DNA of 64,000 bases. Source: Bauldia sp. (GTDB lineage Bacteria > Pseudomonadota > Alphaproteobacteria > Rhizobiales > Kaistiaceae). This document shows positions 1 through 10,069 of the stretch, one piece after another (within the stretch, counting starts at the first letter, position 1; every line of letters starts with the position of its first letter). The stretch covers positions 1 to 64,000 of the forward strand of contig JALHRF010000002.1 of the NCBI GenBank assembly GCA_022841545.1, written 5' to 3'. Below the pieces are notes generated by a model. That model was given only the letters and a program-made list of their open reading frames with translations, had not been told where the DNA came from and did not search any database. Position numbers and translations under genes: made by a program.

Positions 1-1
1 C

Positions 2-778
2 TGGGCGCTCGGCACCACCATACCGTTTGGGCTCAACGCCCGCCAGCAGAACGCCTGGCTCTACCGCGGCAACGGCAACAAGCTGCTCGGCGCCTTCTAC
101 GAGAAGCAGAACCTCCACGTCCTCCCCGCCGGCAATACCGGAGCGCAGATGGGCGGCTGGTTCCGGAACGAGATCAAGACCGTCGACGACCTCAAGGGCC
201 TCAAGATGCGGATCGGCGGCCTCGGCGGCCAGATCATGGCGAAGCTCGGCGTCGTGCCGCAGCAGGTCGCCCCGACCGACATCTACACCGCGCTCGAGAA
301 GGGGACGATCGACGCCACCGAATGGGTCGGTCCCCATGACGACCTCAAGCTCGGATTCTACAAGGTCGCGCAGTACTACTATTATCCCGGCTGGTGGGAC
401 GGCGGCCCGTCGCTCCACATGATGGTCAATCTCGGCAAGTGGAACGAGCTGCCGGAGTCGTACAAGGCGATCCTCGCCACGGCCTGCGAGGCGGCGAACA
501 CCGACCTCCTCGCCCGCTACGATTACGAGAATCCGTTCGCGCTCCGCGAACTGGTCAAGAACGGGGCGCAGCTCCGTCCGTTCAGCCAGGAGATTCTCGC
601 CGCCTGCTTCGACGCGGCGAATGCGACCTTCGCGGAGATCACCGCCGCCAACCCGACCTTCAAGGAAATCTACGACGACCAGATCGGCTTCCGGCGGGAG
701 GCGTATCTCTGGGCGCAGATCGCCGAATACAGCTTCGACACCTTCATGATGCTGCAGCAGCGCGCCGGCAAGCTCTGA
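2..778 (+). CDS. TRAP transporter substrate-binding protein DctP family, 5' truncated by window edge; resembles 2-oxoacid (TakP-like) binders
   Basis: Frame open from window start through the 149..778 ORF; motifs LKGLKMRIGGLGGQIMAKLGVVPQQ, GTIDATEWVGPHDDLKLGFYKVAQYYYYPGWWDGGP typical of DctP/TakP proteins. Confidence 0.88.
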   Translation, partial: WALGTTIPFGLNARQQNAWLYRGNGNKLLGAFYEKQNLHVLPAGNTGAQMGGWFRNEIKTVDDLKGLKMRIGGLGGQIMAKLGVVPQQVAPTDIYTALEKGTIDATEWVGPHDDLKLGFYKVAQYYYYPGWWDGGPSLHMMVNLGKWNELPESYKAILATACEAANTDLLARYDYENPFALRELVKNGAQLRPFSQEILAACFDAANATFAEITAANPTFKEIYDDQIGFRREAYLWAQIAEYSFDTFMMLQQRAGKL

Positions 779-788
779 GCGGCGCGCT

Positions 789-2519
789 TCAGTCGAAGTT
801 CGGCGGCTGCGACAGGTCGGGCGGCGGCGGGCCGCCGCTGCTTGCGCCGGCCCCGCCCGGCCCGGCGCCGATTGGCGGCAGGGAGAGCCCGCCACCTTCA
901 CCGCCCATCGGCGGCAGCTCGATCCCCGTGCCGGGCGCCACGGCCGGCGGCTGGCGCTTGTAATGGGTCACCATCGCCGGCACGGCGATGATCAGCGCCA
1001 GCACCGCGAGCTGGATCAGGATGAAGGGGATGACGCCGCGGTAGATGTCGAGGGTGCGCACCGGCGGCATCGTGACGCCCGTCGCCCGGTCGAGCCATGA
1101 CGCGGAGGGTGCCACGGAGCGGAGGTAGAAGAGGGCGAAGCCGAAGGGCGGGGTGAGGAACGAGGTCTGGAGGTTGACGGCGAGGATCACACCGAACCAG
1201 ATCGGATCGATGCCGAGCCGGGCGGCGGCCGGGGCGAGCAGCGGCACCAGGATGAAGGCGATCTCGAAGAAATCGAGGAAACAGCCGAGGATGAAGACGA
1301 TCAGGCTGACCACGATCAGGAAACCGTATTCGCCGCCGGGGAGGGCGAGGAGCAGTTCCTCCATCCAGACATTGCCGTTGACGCCGTAGAAGGTCAGCGC
1401 AAAGACCCGGGCGCCGATGACGATGAACATGACGAAGGCCGAGAGCCGCGTTGTCGCATCGAGCGCCTGGAAGAGCTGGGCGAAGTCGAGCTTCCGCTTG
1501 GCGAAGGCGAGGAGCAGCGCGCCGACCGCGCCCATCGCGCCGCCCTCGGTCGGTGTGGCGACGCCGAGCATGATCGTGCCGAGCACGAGGAAGATCAGGG
1601 CGAGCGGCGGCATGAGCGCGAAGACAACCCGCTCCGTCAGCTCCGAGATAAAGCCTCCGCGCAGCCTGTGGTTCGCGTAGGTCAGGGCGAAGACGGCGCC
1701 GCCGGCGATCGTCGCCGACCAGACGATCGCGACCTCGGGGCGGAGCGCGGTGAAGACCACTGTGTTCAGCACGAGATACGCGCCGGTCCCGAGCGCGGCG
1801 AGGGCCAGGAGCGACAGGCCGCCGCCCTTGAATTTCCGCGCCTCGGGCGGCAGCGCCGGCGCCATGGCCGGGCGCAGCACCGTGACCACGAAGACATAAA
1901 GGCAGTAGACCGCGACCAGGACCAAGCCGGGGACGATCGCGCCGGCATACATGTCGCCGACCGGCTGGCCCAGCTGGTCGGCCATGACGATGAGCACCAG
2001 CGACGGCGGGATGATCTGGACCAGGGCGCCCGAGGCGGCGATCGTGCCCGTCGCGAGCCGCGCCGAGTAGCCGTAGCGGAGCATGATCGGCAGCGAGATC
2101 AGGCCCATGGCGATCACCGAGGCCGCGACGACGCCGGTGGTGGCGGCAAGGAGCGCGCCGACGACAATGACCGCGTAGGCAAGGCCGCCACGCACCGAGC
2201 CGAAGATCTGGCCGACCGTGTCGAGCAGGTCCTCCGCCATCCCGGAGCGCTCGAGGACGATGCCCATGAAGGTGAAGAAGGGCACCGCGAGCAGCGTCTC
2301 GTTGCTCATCACGCCGAGGACGCGGGCGGTGTTGGCCTGGAGCAGCGGCCAGTCGAGGGTGATCTGGTCGGGCGCGAGATGACCGAGTTCGATGCCGACG
2401 ACGAAGAAATAGAGGCCGCCGCCGGCCAGCGTGAAGGCGACCGGGTAGCCGACCAGAAGCAGCCCCATCACGACCACGAACATGATCGGCGCAATGTTGT
2501 GGGCGATGGCGTCGATCAC
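789..2519 (-). CDS. TRAP transporter large permease subunit (DctM)
   Basis: Hydrophobic 12-TM-like protein within ORF 789..3221; likely GTG start at 2519 (VIDAIAHNIAPIMFVVVMGLLLVGYPVAFTLAGG), overlapping the stop of dctQ. Confidence 0.88.
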   Translation of the reverse strand: MIDAIAHNIAPIMFVVVMGLLLVGYPVAFTLAGGGLYFFVVGIELGHLAPDQITLDWPLLQANTARVLGVMSNETLLAVPFFTFMGIVLERSGMAEDLLDTVGQIFGSVRGGLAYAVIVVGALLAATTGVVAASVIAMGLISLPIMLRYGYSARLATGTIAASGALVQIIPPSLVLIVMADQLGQPVGDMYAGAIVPGLVLVAVYCLYVFVVTVLRPAMAPALPPEARKFKGGGLSLLALAALGTGAYLVLNTVVFTALRPEVAIVWSATIAGGAVFALTYANHRLRGGFISELTERVVFALMPPLALIFLVLGTIMLGVATPTEGGAMGAVGALLLAFAKRKLDFAQLFQALDATTRLSAFVMFIVIGARVFALTFYGVNGNVWMEELLLALPGGEYGFLIVVSLIVFILGCFLDFFEIAFILVPLLAPAAARLGIDPIWFGVILAVNLQTSFLTPPFGFALFYLRSVAPSASWLDRATGVTMPPVRTLDIYRGVIPFILIQLAVLALIIAVPAMVTHYKRQPPAVAPGTGIELPPMGGEGGGLSLPPIGAGPGGAGASSGGPPPPDLSQPPNFD

Positions 2520-3094
2520 GGACCTGGCTCGCGGTCCGGCATGATCGCGGCCGCGACGGTGGGCGCATCGGGGGAGGCCTCGCCCGCCCCCGGCACGCCG
2601 GCCAGCGCCAGCGCCTTCTTGATGATCTCCGACACCGCCTGCAGGCAGAGCAGGGCAAAGCCGAGGAAGACGAGCCCCTTGGCCGGCCAAAGCGGCAGGC
2701 CACCGGTCGCGCCCGAGATCTCGCCCGAACGATAGGACGACAGGAAGAACGGCCAGGACAGCCAGGCCATCAGCCCGACGAAGGGGGCGAGGAACAGGAT
2801 ATGGCCGGCGAGGTCGACGGCGTCGCGGGTGCGACGGCTCCAGCGCGAGGAGAGGACGTCGATGCGGACGTGCTCGTTCCGCGAGAGCGTGTAGGCGGCG
2901 GCGAGCATGAAGACCGCCCCGAACAGGTACCACTGCGCCTCGAGGAAGGCGTTCGAGGAGTAATCGAAGGCCTTGCGGACGATGGCGTTCGCGGCGCTGA
3001 GCACGACCGCCGCCAGCACCAGCCAGGCGGCCGCCTTGCCGATCCATGCCGTCAGCCGGTCGATCGCCCGGCTGAGCGACAAGAGCAACGCCAT
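2516..3094 (-). CDS. TRAP transporter small permease subunit (DctQ)
   Basis: MALLLSLSRAIDRLTAWIGKAAAWLV... 4-TM protein with RNEHVRIDVL motif, immediately upstream of DctM. Confidence 0.87.
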   Translation of the reverse strand: MALLLSLSRAIDRLTAWIGKAAAWLVLAAVVLSAANAIVRKAFDYSSNAFLEAQWYLFGAVFMLAAAYTLSRNEHVRIDVLSSRWSRRTRDAVDLAGHILFLAPFVGLMAWLSWPFFLSSYRSGEISGATGGLPLWPAKGLVFLGFALLCLQAVSEIIKKALALAGVPGAGEASPDAPTVAAAIMPDREPGP

Positions 3095-3273
3095 GATTCC
3101 CCCGGGGACCCGTCTTTTTGCGGGCGGAGCCTGCGACGGATCGGTAAAGTTGGCAAGGCAGGAGCCGCGCTGGACCCAACCCGCCGCAGGCGACACTCCG
3201 AGTCGATCGGACGGCCAGCATTCGCTATAGAGGGGAGGTGGAACCGGCCCCTTGATGCCGGCGGAGTAGCGTC

Positions 3274-6200
3274 ATGCGTCACGAGGCCGTCACCCTCGGC
3301 GACAAGTACGATCTTTCCAAGAACCGCATTCTCCTTACGGGGACGCAGGCGGTGGTGCGGCTCGCACTGACGCAGCGCGCCCGCGACCGGCGGATGGGCA
3401 AGCGCACGGCGGGCTATGTCACCGGCTATCGCGGGTCGCCGCTCGGCGGCCTCGACCAGCAGTTCGAGCGGGCGGCGGACCTGCTCAAGCCGGCCGACAT
3501 CCTGTTCCAGCCGGCGGTCAACGAGGACCTCGCGGCGACCGCGCTGTGGGGCTCGCAGCAGGCGGAGATGCGCGGCGAGGGACGCACCGACGGCGTCTTC
3601 GGGATGTGGTACGGCAAGGGACCGGGCGCCGACCGGGCGGGCGATGCCCTGAAGCACGCCAACCTCGCCGGGACCGCGCCCTGGGGCGGCGTCGTGGCGT
3701 TGATGGGCGACGACCACACCTGCGAATCCTCCACCACGGCGCACCAGTCCGAGTATGCGTTCGTCGACGCGCAGATTCCGATCCTGTCCCCGGCCGGGGT
3801 CCAGGAGATCATCGATTACGGGCTGATGGGCTTCGCGCTGTCCCGCTTCGCGGGGCTCTGGGTCGGGCTCAAATGCGTCAAGGACACGGTCGAATCGACC
3901 GCCACCATCGACGGCTCGCTCGACCGCATGGCCAGCGTCATCCCCGGCGCGTTCCGCATGCCGCCCGGCGGCCTCAACATCCGTCCGGGCGACCACCCGA
4001 ATGCGCAGGAGGAACGGCTCCACGAATACAAAATCCCGGCCGCGCTCGCCTTCCTCCGCGTCAACGTTCCCGACCGGCTGGTGCTCGCCGGCGGCCGCAC
4101 GCCGCGCATCGGCATCATCACGGCGGGCAAGAGCTATCTCGACGTCCTCCAGGCTCTCGACGAACTGGGTATCGACGAGGGGATCGCCGCTGATTTCGGC
4201 ATCAAGCTCCTCAAGCTCGCCTGCACCTGGCCGATCGAGCCGGGAACCGTGCGCCACTTCGCCGAGCGGATCGAGAAGATCATCATCGTCGAGGAGAAGC
4301 GGGGGCTGATCGAGGGGCAGGTCAAGGAGATCCTCTACGGCACGCGGAACCAGCCGGCGATCGTTGGCAAGCGCGACGAGACCGGCAACTGGCTGCTCCC
4401 CTCCAAGGGCGCCCTCGACGCCAACCGCATCGCCATCGCCATCGGGGAGCGGGTGCTCGAGAAGACCTCGCATCGGGCGCTGGAGGCGCGGGTGACGGCG
4501 CTGAAGCAGGCCGAGGAAGTCCTCGCCGAGGGCACCGACATCGCCACCCGCGGCTACTATTTCTGCGCCGGCTGCCCCTATAACAGCGGTACCGTGGTGC
4601 CCGAAGGCTCCCGCGCCTATGCCGGCATCGGCTGCCACTACATGGTCCAGCGCATGGATCGGCAGACCGAGGGCTACACCCAGATGGGCGCCGAGGGCGC
4701 CAACTGGGTGGGGGAGGCGCCGTTCTCGACCCGCGGTCACGTCTTCCAGAACATCGGCGACGGCACCTACAACCATTCTGGCAGCCTCGCGATCCGGGCC
4801 GCGGCGATTTCCGGCGTCAACATCACCTACCGCATCTACTACAATGACGCGGTGGCGCTGACCGGCGGGCAGAAGGTCGACGGCGGCATGACCGTCGACC
4901 AGATCGCCCGCCAGGTGGCGGCCGAAGGGGCGAGCCGCGTGGTGGTCGTGGCCGAGGAGCCGGACCGCTATCCCAAGACCGCGATCTGGCCTCCGGGCAC
5001 CAAGATTCACTCGCGCGAAAAACTCGACGCGGTGCAGAAGGAACTGGCCGAGGTCGGCGGCCTGTCGGTGCTGATCTACGATCAGGTCTGTGCGGCGGAG
5101 AAGCGCCGGCGACGGAAGCGCGGCACCTTTCCGGACCCCGATGCGCGGATCGTGATCAACGAGCTGGTGTGCGAAGGCTGTGGCGATTGCGGCGTGCAGT
5201 CGAACTGCGTGGCGCTGGTGCCGGTCGAGACCGAGTTCGGACGGAAGCGCGCCGTCGACCAGTCTTCCTGCAACAAGGACACCTCCTGCATCAAGGGCTT
5301 CTGCCCGAGCTTCGTCACCGTGCATGGAGCGAAGCGCCACAAGCGCTCGTCCGAGACCGACTTCGTGCTGCCGGAGATCGCGCCGCCGGACCTGATGGAC
5401 GGCTTTGCGATGCTGATCACCGGGGTGGGCGGCACCGGCGTCGTGACCATCGGCGCGATCGTCGCCATGGCCGCGCATGTCGAGGGCAAGGGCGCCGGCG
5501 TGATCGACATGGCCGGGCTCGCCCAGAAGGGAGGCCCGGTAACGAGCCACGTTCGCATCGCGCCGACTCCGGGAAGCGTCAAGGCGATCCGGGTCGCAGC
5601 GGGCGGAGCCGATACCATCCTCGCCTGCGACATGGTGGTGGCGGGCACCGCGAAGTCGCTCGCCGCGATCCACCCCAACCGAACCCGCGTCTTCGTCAAT
5701 ACTCACGAGACCTATCCGGGCGAGTTCACCCGCGATCCTGACATGACGCTTCCCACCCGGCGTCTCCTCGCGGCCATCTCGGGACGGACGGGGGTTGAGG
5801 GGACGCGCGCCATCGAGGCGACCGAGATCGCAACGGCGCTCCTCGGCGACGCGATCGCCAGCAACATGTTCATGCTCGGCCTCGCCTGGCAGTCGGGGGC
5901 AATCCCACTCGCGTCGGCCTCGATCGAGCGGGCAATCGAGTTGAACGACGTGGATGTCGCGATGAACAAGGCGGCCTTCGCCTGGGGGCGCCGCGCCTCG
6001 ATCGAGCCGGACAGAGTCGCGCAGATCGCGGCCGGGCTTAGCGGAAGAACGCAGCCCGCCGTGCTGACTGTCGACGCGCTCGTCGAGCGGCGGGCCGGGT
6101 TCCTCGCCGCCTATCAGGACGAGGGTTATGCCCGGCGCTACAGCGCGGCGGTGCAGCGCATCCGGGAGGCGGAGTATCGCGCCGCCCAGGGGCGCGACAA

Positions 6201-6729
6201 CCTTTCCCAGGCGGTGGCTGTCAACCTGTTCAGGCTGATGGCGATCAAGGACGAGTACGAGGTGGCGCGGCTCTACACCGACGGCTCGTTCGAGAAGCAG
6301 CTCGGCCGCGAGTTCGCGTCCTGGGGCAAGATCGACTTCCACCTCGCGCCGCCGATCCTTGCCCGCGAGGACCGGGCGACGGGACGGCCGGCCAAGAAGA
6401 GATACGGGCCATGGATGATGCGCGGATTGCGTACGCTCGCGGCGATGCGACGGTTCCGCGGAACGGCGCTCGATCCGTTCCGCTACTCCGCCGACCGCAA
6501 GCTCGAGCGTCGGCTGCTCGCCGACTACGAGGAGACGCTGGCGCTGATCGGCGCCAGTCTCCGCCCCGACAACTACCTCGCCGCCGTGGCGCTCGCCGCC
6601 TATCCCGAGAAGATCCGCGGCTACGGGCCGCTCAAGGCGGAGAGTGCGGCGAAGGCCACGGCGCTCGCGACCGAGCGCGAGGGCGTTTTCCTTGCCGGGC
6701 CGCCGCGGCTGGCCCACGCGGCGGAGTAG
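3274..6729 (+). CDS. indolepyruvate ferredoxin oxidoreductase, fused alpha/beta (IorAB-like)
   Basis: 1151 aa; TPP domain, Cys cluster CEGCGDCGVQSNC...SSCNKDTSCIKGFCPSF, C-terminal gamma-type domain TGVGGTGVVTIGAIVAMAAHVEGKG. Confidence 0.92.
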   Translation: MRHEAVTLGDKYDLSKNRILLTGTQAVVRLALTQRARDRRMGKRTAGYVTGYRGSPLGGLDQQFERAADLLKPADILFQPAVNEDLAATALWGSQQAEMRGEGRTDGVFGMWYGKGPGADRAGDALKHANLAGTAPWGGVVALMGDDHTCESSTTAHQSEYAFVDAQIPILSPAGVQEIIDYGLMGFALSRFAGLWVGLKCVKDTVESTATIDGSLDRMASVIPGAFRMPPGGLNIRPGDHPNAQEERLHEYKIPAALAFLRVNVPDRLVLAGGRTPRIGIITAGKSYLDVLQALDELGIDEGIAADFGIKLLKLACTWPIEPGTVRHFAERIEKIIIVEEKRGLIEGQVKEILYGTRNQPAIVGKRDETGNWLLPSKGALDANRIAIAIGERVLEKTSHRALEARVTALKQAEEVLAEGTDIATRGYYFCAGCPYNSGTVVPEGSRAYAGIGCHYMVQRMDRQTEGYTQMGAEGANWVGEAPFSTRGHVFQNIGDGTYNHSGSLAIRAAAISGVNITYRIYYNDAVALTGGQKVDGGMTVDQIARQVAAEGASRVVVVAEEPDRYPKTAIWPPGTKIHSREKLDAVQKELAEVGGLSVLIYDQVCAAEKRRRRKRGTFPDPDARIVINELVCEGCGDCGVQSNCVALVPVETEFGRKRAVDQSSCNKDTSCIKGFCPSFVTVHGAKRHKRSSETDFVLPEIAPPDLMDGFAMLITGVGGTGVVTIGAIVAMAAHVEGKGAGVIDMAGLAQKGGPVTSHVRIAPTPGSVKAIRVAAGGADTILACDMVVAGTAKSLAAIHPNRTRVFVNTHETYPGEFTRDPDMTLPTRRLLAAISGRTGVEGTRAIEATEIATALLGDAIASNMFMLGLAWQSGAIPLASASIERAIELNDVDVAMNKAAFAWGRRASIEPDRVAQIAAGLSGRTQPAVLTVDALVERRAGFLAAYQDEGYARRYSAAVQRIREAEYRAAQGRDNLSQAVAVNLFRLMAIKDEYEVARLYTDGSFEKQLGREFASWGKIDFHLAPPILAREDRATGRPAKKRYGPWMMRGLRTLAAMRRFRGTALDPFRYSADRKLERRLLADYEETLALIGASLRPDNYLAAVALAAYPEKIRGYGPLKAESAAKATALATEREGVFLAGPPRLAHAAE

Positions 6730-6764
6730 GGCATTGGCGCTGACTTTGCTTCCGACGCCGCTTG

Positions 6765-8357
6765 TCAGGTCCCGCCGAGCGAGAAGATCTCATCATAGGT
6801 GTCGCGGCGGTGGGTGTAGCTCCACGAGCCGTCGGCCTCGACGAGAATGCGGGCCGGCCGCGGGAACGAGTTGGCGTTTGCCGCGAAGAACGTCGGCGAA
6901 TAGGCCCCGGTCGCGGCGATCATCAGGATGTCGCCGCGCACCGGCTTCCGCTGCAGGCTGACCTTGAGCCGCGACAGCATGTCGGCGTTGAAGCAGAGAT
7001 TGCCGGCGACGAAGGTGTCGAACGGCTCCGGGTCGCGCCGGTTAGGCTCGGTGGCGACCGCCCATTTCATCGCCGGCAGGCCGACGATGGCTTCCGCGTA
7101 GAAGACGACGCCCATTTCCATGGCCAGCATCGGGTGAATGCCGGCGATCTGCTTGACGAAGGCCGTGCGGAGGAAGGTCATGCCGGCGTCGCCGACGATC
7201 GACCGGCCCGGCTCGACCACCAGAGTCGGCGTGCCGGCGCCAGCGAGCGCGTCGAGCGTCTTCATCGTCGCGCCGTTGACGGTGACTTCGCCGAGGAGGA
7301 TTGCCTCGAGCATCTTCTCCTTGGGGTACTTCGCCCAGAACAGCTCGCCCTGCCAGGTCTTGCCGGGCATGCCATCCGGCTCCATCCCCAAGGCGCCGAC
7401 GGCGTTGTCCCACAGCCAGATCTTGCTCGGGTCGCCGTTCTTTGCCGCGATGAAGCCGTCGCGGATACGGGTGACGAGCGTGTCCCATTCCGCCTCGGTG
7501 AGATAGGAGACCGGATAGCCGCCGCCGATATTGACGATCTCGAAGGCGTGGCCCTCCTCTTTGAGGAGCGCGCCGAGTTCCAGCATCTTGCCGAGCACGG
7601 CGAGATAGGCGTTGAGGTCGGTGATCTGGCTGCCGATATGGGTGTGGAAGCCGAGCACCCTGACCGGCATGTCCTTGAGCCGCGGCAGCAGCGCCGGGAT
7701 CTCGTCGATGTTGATGCCGAACTTGGTCCAGAGGCCGGCGGTGAAGATGGCGCTCGCGGTCACTGCGCCGAGGTCGTAGCCGGAGAGCCGGAGCAGAGCG
7801 CGCGGCGTTTTCTGCGCGGCGGCGGCGAGCGTCGCCACGCGTTCGAGTTCGGGGATGCTGTCGATCACGATCAGCATGTCATGCGCGATCGCGGCCTCGA
7901 TGACGCCGTCGTCCTTGGCATTGCCGTTGAGGTCGAGGAGGTGGCCGGGAATGCCCGCCTCGAGCGCCGCCTTCATTTCGTAGGGCGATGCGACGTCGAT
8001 CCCGGCGCCCTCCTCGCCGATCAGCTTGAAGATGGTGGGATGGGTGTCGGCTTTGCCGGCGAAGCGGACTTCGCCCTTGGGGTAGTGCGCCTTGAAGACG
8101 TCGAGGAAGCCGCGGAGGTTGGCGCGGAGTTGTTTGCCGGAGGAAACCTGGAGCGGCAGGTCGAAGGTGTCCGTCCACCACGAGAGCGGCCGGCCGGCGA
8201 GGACCAGTTCGTCGCCGGTGCCGTCGAGAAAGTCAGTGAAGTCGGCGGCGCCGCCGCCGGCCTCCTGGGCCATGGCGAGAACCGAAGGGTCGGCCACGGC
8301 GGCGACCGCCATGGTTACTGCTGAGGTCTTCAGAAAATCGCGTCGCGAAACAGACAT
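6765..8357 (-). CDS. Tat-signal-bearing PLP-dependent (type III fold) decarboxylase/racemase-like protein, Orn/DAP/Arg decarboxylase 2 family
   Basis: N-terminus MSVSRRDFLKTSAVTMAVAAVADPSVLAMAQ (twin-arginine); body with VRFAGKADTHPTIFKLIGEEGAGIDVAS, GFHTHIGSQ, NIGGGYPVSY, VEPGRSIVGDAG motifs. Confidence 0.82.
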   Translation of the reverse strand: MSVSRRDFLKTSAVTMAVAAVADPSVLAMAQEAGGGAADFTDFLDGTGDELVLAGRPLSWWTDTFDLPLQVSSGKQLRANLRGFLDVFKAHYPKGEVRFAGKADTHPTIFKLIGEEGAGIDVASPYEMKAALEAGIPGHLLDLNGNAKDDGVIEAAIAHDMLIVIDSIPELERVATLAAAAQKTPRALLRLSGYDLGAVTASAIFTAGLWTKFGINIDEIPALLPRLKDMPVRVLGFHTHIGSQITDLNAYLAVLGKMLELGALLKEEGHAFEIVNIGGGYPVSYLTEAEWDTLVTRIRDGFIAAKNGDPSKIWLWDNAVGALGMEPDGMPGKTWQGELFWAKYPKEKMLEAILLGEVTVNGATMKTLDALAGAGTPTLVVEPGRSIVGDAGMTFLRTAFVKQIAGIHPMLAMEMGVVFYAEAIVGLPAMKWAVATEPNRRDPEPFDTFVAGNLCFNADMLSRLKVSLQRKPVRGDILMIAATGAYSPTFFAANANSFPRPARILVEADGSWSYTHRRDTYDEIFSLGGT

Positions 8358-8430
8358 GGCGCACCCATCCCGAGGTTGAACGTCGCGGACTTTAGCGGAA
8401 GCCGGGTCCGCGCGGCGTGATCTCCATCAT

Positions 8431-8467
8431 ACCTCCCGGCTCCCGGCCCGCGCTCAGAGCGGGAGGT
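8431..8467 (-). terminator. candidate stem-loop between ushA-like gene and the Tat decarboxylase gene
   Basis: ACCTCCCG (8431-8438) / CGGGAGGT (8460-8467) 8-bp stem; no strong U-tract, so terminator role is uncertain. Confidence 0.35.
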
Positions 8468-8505
8468 GTCCCCGATCCGGCGTTGCAGCCCGCGACGGCC
8501 AGCTC

Positions 8506-10002
8506 CTATTCGATGACGATGCGGCCCTCGGGCGCGGGGGCGATGGTGCCTTTCGCGGCGATGTAGTCGATCACCTGCGAAGCCATCAGCGTCGCGTCGA
8601 CCGGGTCGATCAGCGGCTTGCCCGCCTTGAACACGGCATAGCCGTCGCCGCCGCCGGCCATGTAGTCGTTGGTGGCGAGCGTATAGATCCTGGCATCGTC
8701 GAGCGGCGCTCCGCCCACCGAGACCGAGACGACGCGCTGCCCGGGTGGGCGGCCGGGACTGATCGTCACCGCCAGGCCGGAGACCTGGGGGAAGCGACCG
8801 GCGCCGGTCTCGATCTGGCTGAAGCCGTTCTCGAGCGCCGCGCGGATATCGGCGCCGGTGATCTCGAACTTCACCGTCTTGTTGCCGAAGGGGAGCTCGG
8901 CGAAGATGTCGCCGCGGGTCAGCCTGGTCCCGGCCGGGTATTCCCGGTCGGCGCGGATGCCGCCGCCATTGGTGATGGCGACGTCTGCGCCGACCGCCTC
9001 GCGCATGGCGTCGGTGATCAGGTTGCCGATCGCCGCCTCCTCGCCGCGCACCGTGGCGCGCCGGCTGTCGAGCGGCGTTTCGGTCACGCCGATCTCGACC
9101 TTGAGTTCGGCGTCGAGCTTGTCGGTATAGCTCGCGACCAGCGCTGCGATCTCGGCATCGGGATCGACCGTGGCTGTGTCGACGATACGGAAGGCGGGCC
9201 ACCAGTCGACCGAGACCGCGCCGTCTTCCACTTCCCTGGTGAGCGTGATCTCGGTGACGACGGCGAAATTGCCTTGCGCCTCAGATTCGGTCAGCGCGAC
9301 CTTGCCGTTGAAGTAGGCGAGGAGGTGCTCGTCGTGGCCCGAGAGAATGAGGTCGGCGGCACCGGCCCGGACCAGGCCAAGATCGACGTCGATCGGCGTG
9401 TGCACAACGGCGACGACGAAATCGGCGCCCTCCTCGCGGAGCGCGGCGGCGCGGGCGATGCCGGTCTCGACCGACGGCGCGAAGCTCAAGTCTCCGGGGC
9501 TTGAGACGACCGGGGTATCCTCGGTGGTGAGCCCGTAGAAGCCGACCTTGACGCCATTCACGTCGACGATCCGGGTATCGACGGTGTTCTTCGGCGCCGT
9601 GCCGTCGGCTTCGAGGATGTTGCTCGACACGATCGGGAAGGTTGCCTCGGCGACGCGCTTGCGGAACACCTCCGGGCCGAAGTCGAATTCGTGGTTGCCC
9701 GGCACCATCGCGTCGACGCTCATCTGGTTCAGGATCTCGATGATGTGGACGCCCTTATCGATGCCCGAGAGCAGCGACGGCGAGATCGTGTCACCGGAAT
9801 GGATGAAGAAGGTTGGCCCACCCTTGGCCCGTTCGGCCTTGACCACCGCCGCGAGGCGGGCGAAGCCGCCGCGGCCGTCCTCCTCCTCCATGCGGTCGAT
9901 ATCGTTGGTCTGGACGAAGGTGAGGGTGACGGTCTCGGCCAGCGCCGGCCCGGCGAGGGCAAGCGCTGCGGTGAAGGTCAGGGCGCGAAGGGAACGGTGC
10001 AT
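8506..10002 (-). CDS. bifunctional metallophosphatase/5'-nucleotidase (UshA-like), secreted
   Basis: Signal peptide; VTLTFVQTNDIDRMEE, GNHEFDFGPE, ITNGGGIRADREYPAG, ATNDYMAGGGDGY motifs. Confidence 0.9.
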   Translation of the reverse strand: MHRSLRALTFTAALALAGPALAETVTLTFVQTNDIDRMEEEDGRGGFARLAAVVKAERAKGGPTFFIHSGDTISPSLLSGIDKGVHIIEILNQMSVDAMVPGNHEFDFGPEVFRKRVAEATFPIVSSNILEADGTAPKNTVDTRIVDVNGVKVGFYGLTTEDTPVVSSPGDLSFAPSVETGIARAAALREEGADFVVAVVHTPIDVDLGLVRAGAADLILSGHDEHLLAYFNGKVALTESEAQGNFAVVTEITLTREVEDGAVSVDWWPAFRIVDTATVDPDAEIAALVASYTDKLDAELKVEIGVTETPLDSRRATVRGEEAAIGNLITDAMREAVGADVAITNGGGIRADREYPAGTRLTRGDIFAELPFGNKTVKFEITGADIRAALENGFSQIETGAGRFPQVSGLAVTISPGRPPGQRVVSVSVGGAPLDDARIYTLATNDYMAGGGDGYAVFKAGKPLIDPVDATLMASQVIDYIAAKGTIAPAPEGRIVIE

Positions 10003-10069
10003 TGGGCCTCTCCGTTCGGTCGTGGGGGACGGCGGATTGCACCACTAGCGGCGCATCGTGACAAGGCGG

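Noticed and set aside
789-3221. 810-aa ORF apparently fusing DctQ and DctM
   Set aside because: The first ~230 codons are the wrong-frame reading of dctQ; DctM begins around 2519.
3052-6717. 1221-aa minus-strand ORF opposite the indolepyruvate oxidoreductase
   Set aside because: Shadow ORF of a high-GC gene: low-complexity Arg/His/Asp/Val-rich translation, no family motifs, whereas the + strand encodes a clear conserved enzyme.
6762-8324. 520-aa plus-strand ORF antisense to the Tat decarboxylase
   Set aside because: No motifs; mirror ORF of a conserved gene.
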